Positions 1-12,177 of a DNA stretch of 64,000 nt are shown here, one piece after another. The translations under genes were made by a program, and so were the position numbers. The stretch comes from Dipetalonema caudispina (lineage: Eukaryota > Nematoda > Chromadorea > Rhabditida > Onchocercidae), in NCBI GenBank assembly GCA_013365325.1, contig JABVXV010000001.1, forward strand, positions 310,001-374,000, read 5' to 3'. Within the stretch, counting starts at the first letter, position 1. Every line of letters starts with the position of its first letter. Under the pieces are notes generated by a model that saw only the letters and a list, made by a program, of their open reading frames with translations, was not told where the DNA came from and searched no databases.

Positions 1-702
1 AGAATATCCGTTTCATCAAAATGTTCAAATTATATTAAATATTACGTCAAAAAAATTATTGACCTTTGAAAAATATATCCCTTATACCTTTTCAAATGAT
101 TTTAGTATGTTTCTGTAAAGGATCCCGATTTTCCCGCATTTCCCTACAACAGGAAACAGAAAATCACTGATCATTCCGATAGGACATCAGTCGTTCAATT
201 ACAGAAAGGACCGTTATCAATGCTGTCACTTTTTCCTTATTCATTACAAGGAATTATTCATTTCCTAATACCATTCAAAGTTTGATTCCAAAATTGATTG
301 AATCATTCCTTGCTTATTCCTGTAAAATTTTCAAGAGATACTTATTGATTGATTGAGAATACTACTATAATTCTTAATCTTATCATCCGGTTAATATTTC
401 TGACCAGAGAAATTTATCCATCTTTTGCTACTATCATTAGTAAATGTTCAAATATGATAACACTCCTGTCAGATTTTGTCACTTCTACGTCAAACTACCC
501 AATTCAGGATGGTTGAAGCTAACATCATGTGATATTTTATAGTAAATAGAGTATTTTTGATAAGCTGAATACTGTGAGTGGAAAATTCGAACTATAACTA
601 AACCCTTATATTACACAACGACTGCAAATTAACCAAAAATTTGATCAGTGATCGCGTTTTTAGGAACAGTCCTTTGTTTTTTCCTAAGTTTAATTTTAGC
701 TA

Positions 703-1685
703 ATGTCAAGTACAGCTGAGAAATCAATTTCAACAGTAAATGAAAAACGTTCAACTTCATATGGTTGTAAAAATATCTATTCTCTTGAGGTAAGGTAACA
801 GATCTTTCCTTTTATGTTATTCCATAATTGTTTTTAAGTTCAATACTGAATTACTGACGCAGGAATAGCACTTTACGCAGAGATACATTACCTTCTTCTC
901 TAGGCCATGCAATCGGATTTTATAAAATATCTAATGATCTGAAAATTTTCAGATAATTTTAATGATGTCTTCCTTACTCGGAATGACCGGATTTTGTGCT
1001 CTTTGTGCTATATTTTTCACCTATTCCGGTACTGTCATTCTCCACATTTGTCTTGCACTGATCGGTGGAATAGCTGTATCAGTTGGAGTTCTTACACATC
1101 TTCCAAGTGCACTTCTGCTCTACATGATCATACAGGTTAGATGTCAATGGTTAGTTACTTAATTCTCTATAAGGTCAGTAAGATGCACTCCGCCAAAGAT
1201 ATACTCGCGTCTGCAAATCCACGTTATCATACTTCGTTTTTTTCTTTTTTCAGGTAGCTTCTACCATTTACTTGTCGATTATCGCCCTTTTATCCGCAAG
1301 CATATTCTTCAGTCCCAGCAAATGGAAATTTGATAGGGCCAGTTTTCTTGGCCAGACGAATGAAGGTAAAATTTCATTTCCGAGGAAAAACATATCGGAA
1401 CTTCTATATTTGTTAAAATTTATCTTTTTTGCTACATAAATTTAGATTTTCTTTTTATTGAATATTCTGAAAAAATTGGATATTTGAGTGTTTTTTTTTT
1501 ATTGGAATATACTCTTTCTGCTGGATGTTCTGGTAAAATTGAAAACAATTTTTGCAGAAATTCGAGAAAGTGGAGTTATTTTGATGTGCTTCTCATTGTT
1601 ACTCATTCCAATATCGGCCTGTTCATTGGCTACTGCTATACAACTTTTCCATCGTTTGTTATTTCTCAACATAATTTTTAACTAA
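703..1685 (+). CDS. Small four-helix membrane protein, family not recognised
   Basis: Four exons, 703-789, 953-1135, 1254-1365 and 1558-1685, join in phase to give 169 residues. An acceptor-like TTTTAG lies two bases before the ATG, which suits a trans-spliced start. The first ~30 residues are hydrophilic and Ser/Thr/Lys-rich. Four hydrophobic stretches follow: LLGMTGFCALCAIFF, ICLALIGGIAVSVGVL with LLLYMIIQ, TIYLSIIALLSASIFF, and VILMCFSLLLIPISACSL. The predicted topology is tetraspan with a very short tail. It lacks the Cys-rich large loop of tetraspanins; a MARVEL-like or nematode-specific family is possible. The exon joins are firm; the function is unknown. No neighbour lies within 5 kb downstream. 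Confidence 0.6.
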
Positions 1686-4600
1686 ATCTTTTCGCAAGTT
1701 TACGAAACACTTTGAAACTCGATGCCATAAATTACGACGATTTTGAAAAGTTTCGTGACATTGAAGATGTAATTATAGCGCTCAAATTCTCAATTTCACC
1801 TGTTAGCATAAATCGATCATTTCAAATTGATGTCTAAGTTAATATCTTTTAGGATGTGGTGAAATGAAAACGGACAATATGAAATTTAATGATAAAATTT
1901 AGAAGCACTGTAAAACGAAACTGTGAGCATTTGTGGTACAGAAAATATATATGAATTCCAAGGGAGTTTAAAATTTAAATGTTCATCTTCAGATTTTCTG
2001 ATTTGGTTTGTGTTTTGAATTCTAATCTCTTAAATTTTTCGATACAGCATGATGATTTTCACATTTTGACTTGCGATATTAAAAGGAAGATAAATGAGGA
2101 AGTTTTTAAGACCAAGGTTAAACTTTCTATGACTTCTTAATTTTGCCATTTTACTCCAAAGAAGGAATGGTTTTTAAAATTCAAATTAGAAACTTGGATT
2201 TTCAACCCATGTTTAGCAGTTTGAAAATCATTATTTAGCGTGGTGTCTTATGGAAGTTTACGTAAACTGATTATTTAAGGACACTCACTTTTTTTGATTG
2301 AATATTATTATACAGGCATATTAAAAGAAGGACGTAGATCAACGCTTATTGTCTGCGTTTTTTTGTATTCAGTTGTATGTTTTCGAGATCGGTCTAAAGA
2401 TTGATCATTTCAATTTTTATTGTGATTCATATTTGGTAAGATATTAGAAATGATAATTAAAGGATATGAGAATTATACAACTAACTTCGGGATGAAAATA
2501 TTTGCAAAGTTCCGGGATAGATGAGGTGAGAGCTCCCACAAGCGCAGAAAGCAATCGTGGGAGCGCAAAAAGGAAGTTAAGTGAGTAATGCTTCACATGT
2601 ATACAGTTAGAGTTTCCTATCCCAAAGTATTTTTTTAAATTATCATTCAATTTTCATTTTTATTTCAATTTGTTTATAAAACGCACATCTGACGGGATCG
2701 ACAAATTCATTTGAAAAGCGCATTGTGTAAAGGTCATTGTGATTTATGTTGATAATAGATCATTTCAGTAACAGTTCTTTGATAAAATGAAACTAACTGA
2801 CAGAACTTCGAAAACTTAAATGTGGTAATATCATAAAATGAAGTATAACAATGAATCATCGATTGCATACTGAAATCAGAAGAGCATGATAAATTTGTAG
2901 TTGTTTACCTAAAAAAATGCAATAAAGAAGGAAGCTTGGAATAATTGATAATCAATATCATCACTCATAATGTAGAATAATATTCAAATGGGATCATTTG
3001 CAGGATTTGTAGTTCCATTTGCAAAATCTCAATAGAATCCTTTTTCTCATATTTCTAAAAAGAAAATGATCAGAATGTCTCATTGTTATTTCTGTTGGAG
3101 TACAAGCATGATCGATGACTAATGTTAATTACCGATGACACCAATCAAATTTTAACTTCAAAAACAACATCTGATATCTTGTATCGGATTTAATCATGAT
3201 TTGAAGTCAAATGATAGGCTCAGAATTTTCGATTTTTGATTATCCCAGCAAAACCATTCAGATGTCATCTGAAAAAACATTCTAATTTCTTGCGCAGAAA
3301 CTATTTCATATGGCAGAAAAATCCCTTCTTATTATATAGCACCCAATTTTATTTACTGGCAAGATATCACTCAAAGTTTTCTGAAGCGTAAAAAGTGTAT
3401 AATACATGGAAGTGTAACAATATGGAAGAATTAATTGAAGTGTCTACATTGATTTTGATGACTAAAATTTTGAACCCTTACTCATCTTTTCGATAGATTT
3501 GATCCATTAGATTTAAAAATTAATTCGTTCCCTGTACTTTAAAACTGTGAAATTACCAATTTGCAACTGCTTCTTTCAGTATTCTATTCAATGAAGTAGC
3601 ATTCCAGTTTTTAATTAATTAATTGAGATAAAACGTAACATATACTATTCTCCGTTGATAGAAACTTTTTCATTGATTCTCAATTAGAAAATGTTCGAGC
3701 ATTATCTAAGTTTTGCATCCAAATTTTTCATTTGTTCCGAAATTCCAATTTATATTTCTTATTGAAATAACACATTTGTCAAGTAAATTTATCGTTCCTC
3801 TTTTTCCAAAGAATGGTTAAAAGTGAAAGAATAGTGAAGTGCATACTAATTGCATCTGCTATTGATAGAATTTCAACAAAACTCTTTCTTTAATGACCTT
3901 TCTTTCCCTTTTTATCATTTATTCAAATGTGTGACAATGTCTGTGACAACTGACTGATAAAAAGACAGTACCGCAGGGTTGAAAGTCCTTTCACCAATTT
4001 GTACTTTAGTTCAAACAAATATATGCTTAACGACAGGGATTTTTGCGCCGCGTTTTTATGTTTATTACTCGACACAAACTAATTAGTGCTCTTCTCATGG
4101 ATGTCAATTGAGAGCAGCCTGGTATTAATCAACCAGTACTTTAATGATGTAAATTCATGTTTCAATAATTCTCCACAATTTTCAATTTTCTGGTTAAATT
4201 ATACTGACTCATTCTTTTGATTGGGCTAAGTTTCTATCTTAGAAGAGAAAACGGATTTAGGAATTAAAATAGATTGAAGCTGATGACTATTAGCCGTATA
4301 TACTTGATCTAGGGTTGGAGAAAATGAAAATAGTTTAATAACAAAGTATAAATTTAAAAAAAAAAGAGTTCTATTTTTTCAAGATTAAATCTTTCATTCT
4401 TGAAAGGTTGGAATTTTTCACCTTTCCTTCAAAAACCAAATGTAAAGTTTATTCTTAGCAACGGCTTTAACTGGATGAGTCAAAAATTGAGGAAAAAAAT
4501 TTTTTGATTAATAAACTCCAGGAATTGGAATACATTCGATCCCTCAGTTGGCTCCGTTTGCACTTTTTCGACCTCCCAATCATTCCTAATTTTTGATTTG

Positions 4601-5250
4601 AAAATGCAGTTAACAGAAAAAATCCTATGCAGGTTATTCAATTGGGTAAAAATCATTTACTATTTTTGAAAATTTCTCAGAATACTTCAGCGTAGTTTCT
4701 TTGCTAAAAAGCAATTGAGAGTAAATAAAAATTGCTTTTTCCTTTTCAAAAAGCACATAAATAATTAATACCTTCTTGTAGCTGTTGCACAGAATTACTT
4801 TGCAACTTCACAACTTGTATAAATGATGGAAAGATTAATTAATTTTAAGTCTGCTTAATTCATTAATTTATTGCTAAACACTTGAAGTATCAAAGATAGA
4901 ATTAAACATAATATAGATGAAATCTTTTTGTCCAGATTTTCAAATACTGATAGATTTTAAAAGTGATACTCAGAAAATCAGTGTTCAAAGTTAGTGTTCT
5001 AAATGAACAATCCTTAGACAATTTTTTTCATGAAAATTTTTATGTTAGCATTAGAAATCCTGAAATTTTCGTTGGCTGACATTTAAAATTAAAATAGGAA
5101 AATGAACGGAACAGCTCGAACACATTAGGAAAATTTGTAATTAAGTATTTCTCCTGTGATTTTAGGCTAACTTACATTTACTTCTGAACAGAAGAAAAAA
5201 GACGAAGTAATGTGAAGTGTTTCCCTTTTTTTTTAAAAAAATTTGTGGAA

Positions 5251-5290
5251 ACACTAAACTTCATGGTGTGATACTAAACTTCATGCTGTG
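5251..5290. repeat. Imperfect 20-bp tandem duplication
   Basis: Two adjacent 20-base units, 5251-5270 and 5271-5290, share the core ACTAAACTTCATG and differ at two positions. They lie in noncoding DNA just before an A/T-rich palindromic stretch around 5310-5338. Confidence 0.75.
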
Positions 5291-6261
5291 ATATAAATTC
5301 GAACTATTGATCTTTTTTTTTTTATACAAAAAAAAAAATAATTTTCTTTATACAAACTAGCCACAACAACTATTACACTTCTTAGACCTCGATTATGACC
5401 TTTAGCAAGAGGAAAATTTCCAAGCCTAAAAAAAGGCATGAAATGAAAGGAAACATTTGTGCTCAGCAGAATTTCGTTATTTACTATTATCATTTTGTAT
5501 TCATGTGATCATTTCAATCATTTTTTCGTCATGTCTATTGATAGCACTGTTGTCGCATGTCGTATTTTCCTAGTCCTCCACTAATTTTGAAAATTTTTTC
5601 GAATACAAACACAGTTCCAAATGTTTTGTTTTATTTTTTAGGCATGAAATATTACAAATTTTTGAACAGATATTTGCAATCAGTAACGGAATTTTGTGCA
5701 ATGAAAATGGCTTCATTAACTTTTATCCTGTCATAGACTCATTGCAAAATGATTCTCTATAAACGAATTGTCCCTAAGGTATTCATTGTAATTACCACAA
5801 ACATTTTGCAGATTACAAAGCTTTTCAAACTATGGGTAAGTTATTAACAATTTTCTACTTTTAGATCTTACCAATATCATGCAAAATTTCTTGTTAATAA
5901 TCAAAAAAAGAAAAAATTATTAAAAAATAAGCTTTCAATCGAAGTTTTGGAATAAAATGCCAATCCAGAATGGATTTACATTCATGCTTTAAAAGTTTTG
6001 AAAATTTCTATTATCCATTACTGTACATCTTAGCATTTAAATTTTCCATATCTGAAAATTCTCCAGTCGTCCTTTTTGATACAAAAAAGATTCAAAAATC
6101 TAAAAAGCAAAATTTTCCATCGAATCCCCCAAGTGTCGCATCCTGAAATCTTTAAAATTCCATTAAATCGAATGAAAAAATCTTTGCGATCGGCGTAAAA
6201 TAAATTGTCCAGCATAGAATTTAGCTTTTGCAGTCTCCATCAAATGAATGGGTCCAAAAAC

Positions 6262-6280
6262 AAGAGAGAGAGAGAGAGAG
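6262..6280. repeat. (AG)n dinucleotide microsatellite
   Basis: Nine to ten uninterrupted AG units in noncoding sequence. A candidate length-polymorphic marker. Confidence 0.85.
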
Positions 6281-7586
6281 AAATATTGATGATTTCTGGC
6301 TGGTTTTCCTGCCCCACAATTATTTTTTCTTCTGTCTATATCCTAAGGCATGTATAACTTGTTCATTTATAAGTAAGGGATATTTTTGAGGTGAAAAGTA
6401 TTGAATAATAATTATCTGACCTTAAGACTCTGTAGTACAAAGTCTAGGATCAAACTAACGCACCATTGCAATTTCATGAGGTTTCCGCTTTATCAGTTAA
6501 TTTGAAAAGTTTATAGCCTAAAGGTAGACAAAATAACTAATTTTGATGATAAATATTTATTCGTAACACAAAGTCATGATCAGCCCTATTATTCGCCTTA
6601 TTTTTAGACCAATGGATTTGTTTTGCTTTCTCTAGTTTAGTTCCATTATCCTATATTCAATTTAACATGCCTTTGTTGTTGTATGTGTTAGTTTATGCCC
6701 AATCACTTTTTTTAGGCCCTGGCAGACCTCCTTTATCTCCATTGATCTTCGCTATGTCTAATTTTTGAGAAGCTTCGTCCAAAAAATGATTTTTCCATTC
6801 TTATATACTAGTTAAGAAAAAAAAAAATAGTTTAGAAAGATTGCTCAAATAGACAAATAATGTTCGAGCCTTTTTGAGCCTTTAAAAATTTTTTATCATT
6901 TTTCAATTTCTTTCATGAAGAGAACTAACTTGATCAAAGCAAATTTTTTAAGAATTTTTTAGTTATGAGAAGATTTGAATCTTTTAAAATTGCTGCATAA
7001 CTTTGAATTCACAACAATGATACTTTATTTGTCATCGTTGGCACCAATTTTAATCCTATTATTTAATAATCCTGTCATACTAAACTATTTCATTATTTTG
7101 ATCAAATTTTGTTAATGCTATTTCATTAATGCCATCGCTACTATGATTTCAAGTAAAAGTTTTGGTGTGTTACTGTTCAGTTAAAGTCTAAGAATTGAAA
7201 ACTAACCTTAAAACAGTCTTAAAATCCCAGGCCGTATATCAACAGTTCTCATCTGCATGATTAAAGTCAGTGACAACAGTGATAATATGAAATGATCGTA
7301 TTACTGTTATCACTAGATTTAAATCTTTCAAATCTTGATCAATCAATAAATACGCTTCAGATTCTATCAATCTTTTAGAATTTGTACACTAAAAATTCCA
7401 TTTTTAATTTTAGAATTTCAACTTTTATAAGAATGTGGAAATTCGAAATTATATTGTAATAAAATTAATTCTGTTAATTGTAAAATTTTTACAGTTTCTG
7501 AATTTTCTGAAAATCCACTTTGTCATGCAAATAATCGATGTCTTCACTTGCTTCACATGTCAACCATCGATGTAATATCATAGATC

Positions 7587-10500
7587 ATGTATCTCATTTT
7601 TTTAATGACTGCTTGCATTGCTGACGCAGGTAATTTTCCACGCTTTAATCACGTCTGAGTAAAATTGAAGTTCAGAATTTTTAACATATTAGACCCTGAA
7701 TTTGAAAATGTCAACGAGGAAATCTAGGACTACAAGGAGCAAAACTGTAAACTTTTATGATAGGCGTCTTGCGCAGTTTGCTTGAAAATAAGGTCCATAT
7801 AGCTTCTCCTTCAAAAATTCTTCGTCCGTTTGAAGACTTGCTTCTGAAGCCTAGGCTATCCAATTCTGTTTGTTCTTTCATAAGCTGCTGTCTAATACCA
7901 TACAATGTGTTCAAATTCTTCCATGCATACCAGCTGTTTGAAGTGTAGTAGGAGGAAAACAAATTCATGATGACAATGATGGCAATCAAATTACCGATGA
8001 GCAACGTCTCTTACGTCATCTACTTGGCGAATACGAGAAGGCGGTAAGGCCTGTGAGGAATGCCTCCAGTACAGTGATGGTCAAGATGGGCATGACAATG
8101 ACCAATATTTTCAATATGGTTCCATTTCCTTTTCTTTCATTACTCATTTATCCAAGAAAAAAGAAAATCTTTCAAGCAAAGTTCACTAAAGAACCTTATG
8201 GAATGAATGTTAAAAAAACTTCCCTGAGATGGACAATAAAATACTATCATTTACTTAAAAATATTCAAACATTGTCAATCGCTCTTCTAAGTGCCTCATC
8301 CGATGTTTCGAGGTTTCCCAAGGCATTAGAATATGAGATCAAACTTATCTAAGAACTTCTAGGACTGATCGGAAATGCACATTAGCCTAAAAATCAATTG
8401 ACATATCCAATGCCTTAATAGATTCTATGAAATACCTGAAATAGTTTAATCGCGTCTTAACTCTTCAATAATTTACATCTTCAATAAGTTTCGCCGGAGG
8501 ACAAGGCGGAAGTATCACATCTGTGGTAACATTATTATATCGTAGATTAAATATTATATGACACGGTTGAAGTATCATCCTTATATCGGATGAAAAAGTA
8601 TTTTCAGGATGAGAAGAATCAAGTGCTAACAATAAATGTCTGGTTAGATCAAGTTAGTTTATTTCTTGTTATCCGGAATAATTGCAACTTCACTAATGCG
8701 ATTCTTTTAAATGTTGGTGAAGAAAGAATGCTTTAAAAATTTAGGAATGGAGAGATGAATTGTTGGTCTGGGATCCGAAAGAATTTGCTGGAATTGAATC
8801 CGTTCGAATACCATGCGATCTGATATGGTTACCTGATATCGTTCTTTATAACAAGCAAGTTTACATCACCTATAATTTTTATCATTACCGAAGAAAAAGA
8901 ATGAATGAATGAGATTTTCAAATGAATGAATGAGACGTCATTACTCCCTGAAAATTATAATATTCAAATGATCCAAAAATTTTTGAGTTCCACTTTGGCT
9001 CATTTGCTCAATGAAGAAGAAATATTCAGCGCGGAAGATTACGCAATTGGTTCTACCCATTCACGTGCAATATTATTTTATGATGGTACTGTCTTCTGGC
9101 CTCCACCAACGCAACTTCGTAGTACTTGTAAAACTGATGTTACCTATTTTCCATTCGACAGTCAACACTGCGCAATTAAATTCGGTTCCTGGACTTATCA
9201 TGGTGTAGAGAAGTTCCAATATTTCTTACCTTAAAATCTGACTTCAATATTGGCTTCTATACTTGGACAAAAATATTCTCATAATTATGTCTAATAATTT
9301 GCTACTAAACAATTTACGAAATTCACAATATTAGTAGTAAAAGTATATCGAAGTTTGTGTACAGAAATTCATAAATAACCTGTTAAATTTGTAAAAAAGC
9401 TCCATTCAGGTTTCCAAGTGGATATCACAAACCGCAGTGTAAACATTGATTTAAGTAACTATGTGGAATCCGAAGAATTTGACTTGGTAAGGGTGTTCCA
9501 GAAACGTCGAGCTGTTAAGTATACATGTTGCCTGGAACCGTATCCAGACCTTACATTTTACATTCATATCAAACGGAAGGTTATTCATTATATTCATAAC
9601 AAACATATGGCTTTCCTGATTTATCTTCCTCGAATTAAACTTAAGTGAGATAATTAGTTCAGAATGATTGAAGAATGGTTGACGAGAAAATATGTGCTGT
9701 TGTTCCTGAAATTGTAATCTTAGCCTAACTTTTAATTTAGGATTTCTTGCAAACTTCTCGTATCATTAAATAAAGTAAACGATTTTTATGGAAGATTTAT
9801 ATTTTGTAATATAGTAATAAGAGTTTATATTAGTTTAATTAACTTTCGAAACAATGGAATTTTCCAAAAATGCAAAAAAATTTTTTTCAGACGCTTTATT
9901 ATCTATACAATGTTGTATTTCCGTGTTTAATGATGTCCGTTTTAACACTTCTTGGTAATCCATTTCATTCTAAAATTTAGCAGTGAACTTCAATTTAAGA
10001 ATGTAAATTTTGATTTTATTGCATAAACTATGGCGATATATGGTAGGAGCGATATTTTAGAAATGAGTGGTAGGAGGAATCTGTTCCACACTGTTAATAT
10101 CGTATGACAAAATGTTAGGTATGAAAGAACGATTAGGTATGAAGATTGGGATAAAAAATGAGAATTAAGTCTGAACTAAAAAGTTAAATTTATTATTTAA
10201 ATTTTGATCTAAGCAGAAAAAAGTAAGAGATCTTCATTTTTCGAATAATTACAACACTGCTCATTTTTTAATTGAAGTTGAAAGATCTGACATGCAATTA
10301 TTACAGAAATTTTTTTTTCAGTATTTATTTTGCCACCCGATTCGAACGAGAAAATCACATTGGGAATTACAGTTCTTCTTGCATTTTCGGTAAATGTACC
10401 TGCATAGAAATGTGCTCAAAAAGCACTCATTCAAGTGATCCATGACTACATCATCAACTTTTTCTTAATAGAAATATGGGTTGTGTAGCTTTCGAAACTT

Positions 10501-11948
10501 GAAGTTTTTGTTTGAGACTTCGATAAAAGTCATTTGAAATCAGGAAAAATGCTTTCCTTTTTTATAATGCTAAAAAATTCATGATCCGCATCGATAACTT
10601 CATTTTATAGTTTGAAAATACATTTTTGATCGAATTTTACAATTTTTTGATTGAATAATTTCAGGTTTTTGTGCTAGCAATAGCAGAAAAAATGCCGGAA
10701 ACAAGCGACTCGATACCTTTAATTGGGATTTATCTGACCATTGTTATGCTTTTGACCAGTATCTCTGTTGTTATGACCGTCGTGGTAGGATATATAAAAT
10801 TCTGTTATTTTTCAATTTCAAGACAGAGTTGCGAAAATTTTGCAAAAATACATTGCAATAATGCATAGCTATAAAATTATCTTTGAAATGAATTTCTTGA
10901 ACAATACATTTATCATTTCTATGGATCATTTCAATTTTTATATATTTATACTGATTTGATATATGCTTTTCTTTAGCGGTTTTTGTTTAGGTATTGAATT
11001 TTCATCATCGAGGTCCATTTGATCGTCCTGTACCCAAATGGATCCGTGTACTCGTGTTACAAAAATTACGACATTTTTTAAAAGTGCATTTACAATATCC
11101 ACTAAGCAATAAAGATGATTTTATTATGTTGAATGGCCAACCGCGCGAAATATGTTCACGGAAGATTGTTGGTCAATTATTTCATCGTTGTCTGCTTATT
11201 CATTCGTAGGCTTTGAATCGAACACACTTCGTTACAAAATACAAATATTATTGCGTAATTATAAGAACACTTTGATTGATTATCTTATAATTATAATAAT
11301 AGGAGAGTGATTAATTTGCTTAAGGCTTGAAATCGCGTAAACAACTCGAAGATCGGTTACCTTGGTTGCAAGAAACCGAATTCGTCAGCGTTAATAGGCG
11401 TTTGACAACACGTAGAACTAAGCGGAGCATGGATTTGCAAGGTCGCCTTCATAAGTTATTACAGGTTATTCTATTCTCAAATAATTACAATTCAGAAATT
11501 GCATTATCGAAATTTTGGCTAATGGTTATTTGTAAATACATAGGCGACTTTAAAACTTGCATAAAATTCAAAAAAGAAATGGCTAAAGAATCTATGCCAT
11601 ACCACTATTAATTTGGCCGCAACAGTCCGATGTCAGCAATTTAAAAAAAAAAAAAAGTATATAATTTAATGACACTAAAATTTAGTCTCTATCGTGATAA
11701 TTTGTCATCAAACATTGTCTGGATTAAATAAATTGTAAAATAAATTGCAGACGTCTTTGAAACGTCAGGAAACGAATGAATTATATCAGATGCTGACAAG
11801 CGAATGGCGTCAAGTAGCTCACGTAATTGATTGTTTACTATTTTGGATATTTCTTATATGTACAATGATAATAACTGTTATTTTACTTGTCATTATACCA
11901 ATTACGTATCGTTCATCTGATGATTTTCTCGATGAAAATTCTTATTGA
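7587..11948 (+). CDS. Nicotinic acetylcholine receptor alpha-type subunit
   Basis: Pentameric ligand-gated cation channel subunit, plasma membrane. Twelve phase-consistent exons give 492 residues: 7587-7629, 7952-8118 (or from 7949), 8608-8652, 8745-8854, 9030-9202, 9410-9579, 9891-9954, 10322-10389, 10665-10784, 10991-11171, 11325-11464 and 11751-11948. Exon 1 is a short signal peptide (MYLIFLMTACIADA). Visible hallmarks are WLPDIVLYNN (loop A), the Cys-loop with 13 residues between cysteines (about residues 155-169), GSWTY (loop B), and YTCC, the vicinal cysteines of loop C (about 219-220), which mark an alpha subunit. M1 contains FPCLMM. M2 is KITLGITVLLAFS with flanking Glu, so cation-selective. 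M4 ends near the C-terminus after a short M3-M4 loop of about 110 residues. The intron at 8855 has a GC donor. The subtype is not assigned; by eye it is nearer the ACR-16/alpha7-like branch than the DEG-3 or UNC-38 types. Confidence 0.92.
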
Positions 11949-12177
11949 AATATGCAATCATAAATTCTGCTCAAGAAGATTTCATCTTAATGAGAAATTT
12001 TATCATTTCTTTCCTTCATTATATTATATTTAATCTTGAAAAATAGTTACATAATATTGATAATACATAAATAGCATCATAGAACAAACGACAAATGTAT
12101 GTCATAAATACAGGTCGATTTCCGTACCGGTAATTAGATTCAAAAAGAACGTTTAAAAATTGTTAACTGTCTCTTGT

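Larger units (their letters stand above)
1686..7586. other. Long AT-rich intergenic region, no gene seen
   Basis: Short open frames on both strands here have low-complexity composition and no exon-like partners or family resemblance. Visible items are a GA microsatellite near 6262, an imperfect 20-bp tandem duplication near 5251, and several poly-A/poly-T runs. It could hold distal regulatory DNA or noncoding RNA, which cannot be told from sequence alone. Confidence 0.6.

Noticed and set aside
7711..8004. 97-codon minus-strand frame overlapping the second receptor exon
   Set aside because: It is antisense to a confirmed acetylcholine receptor exon and its intron; no family resemblance.
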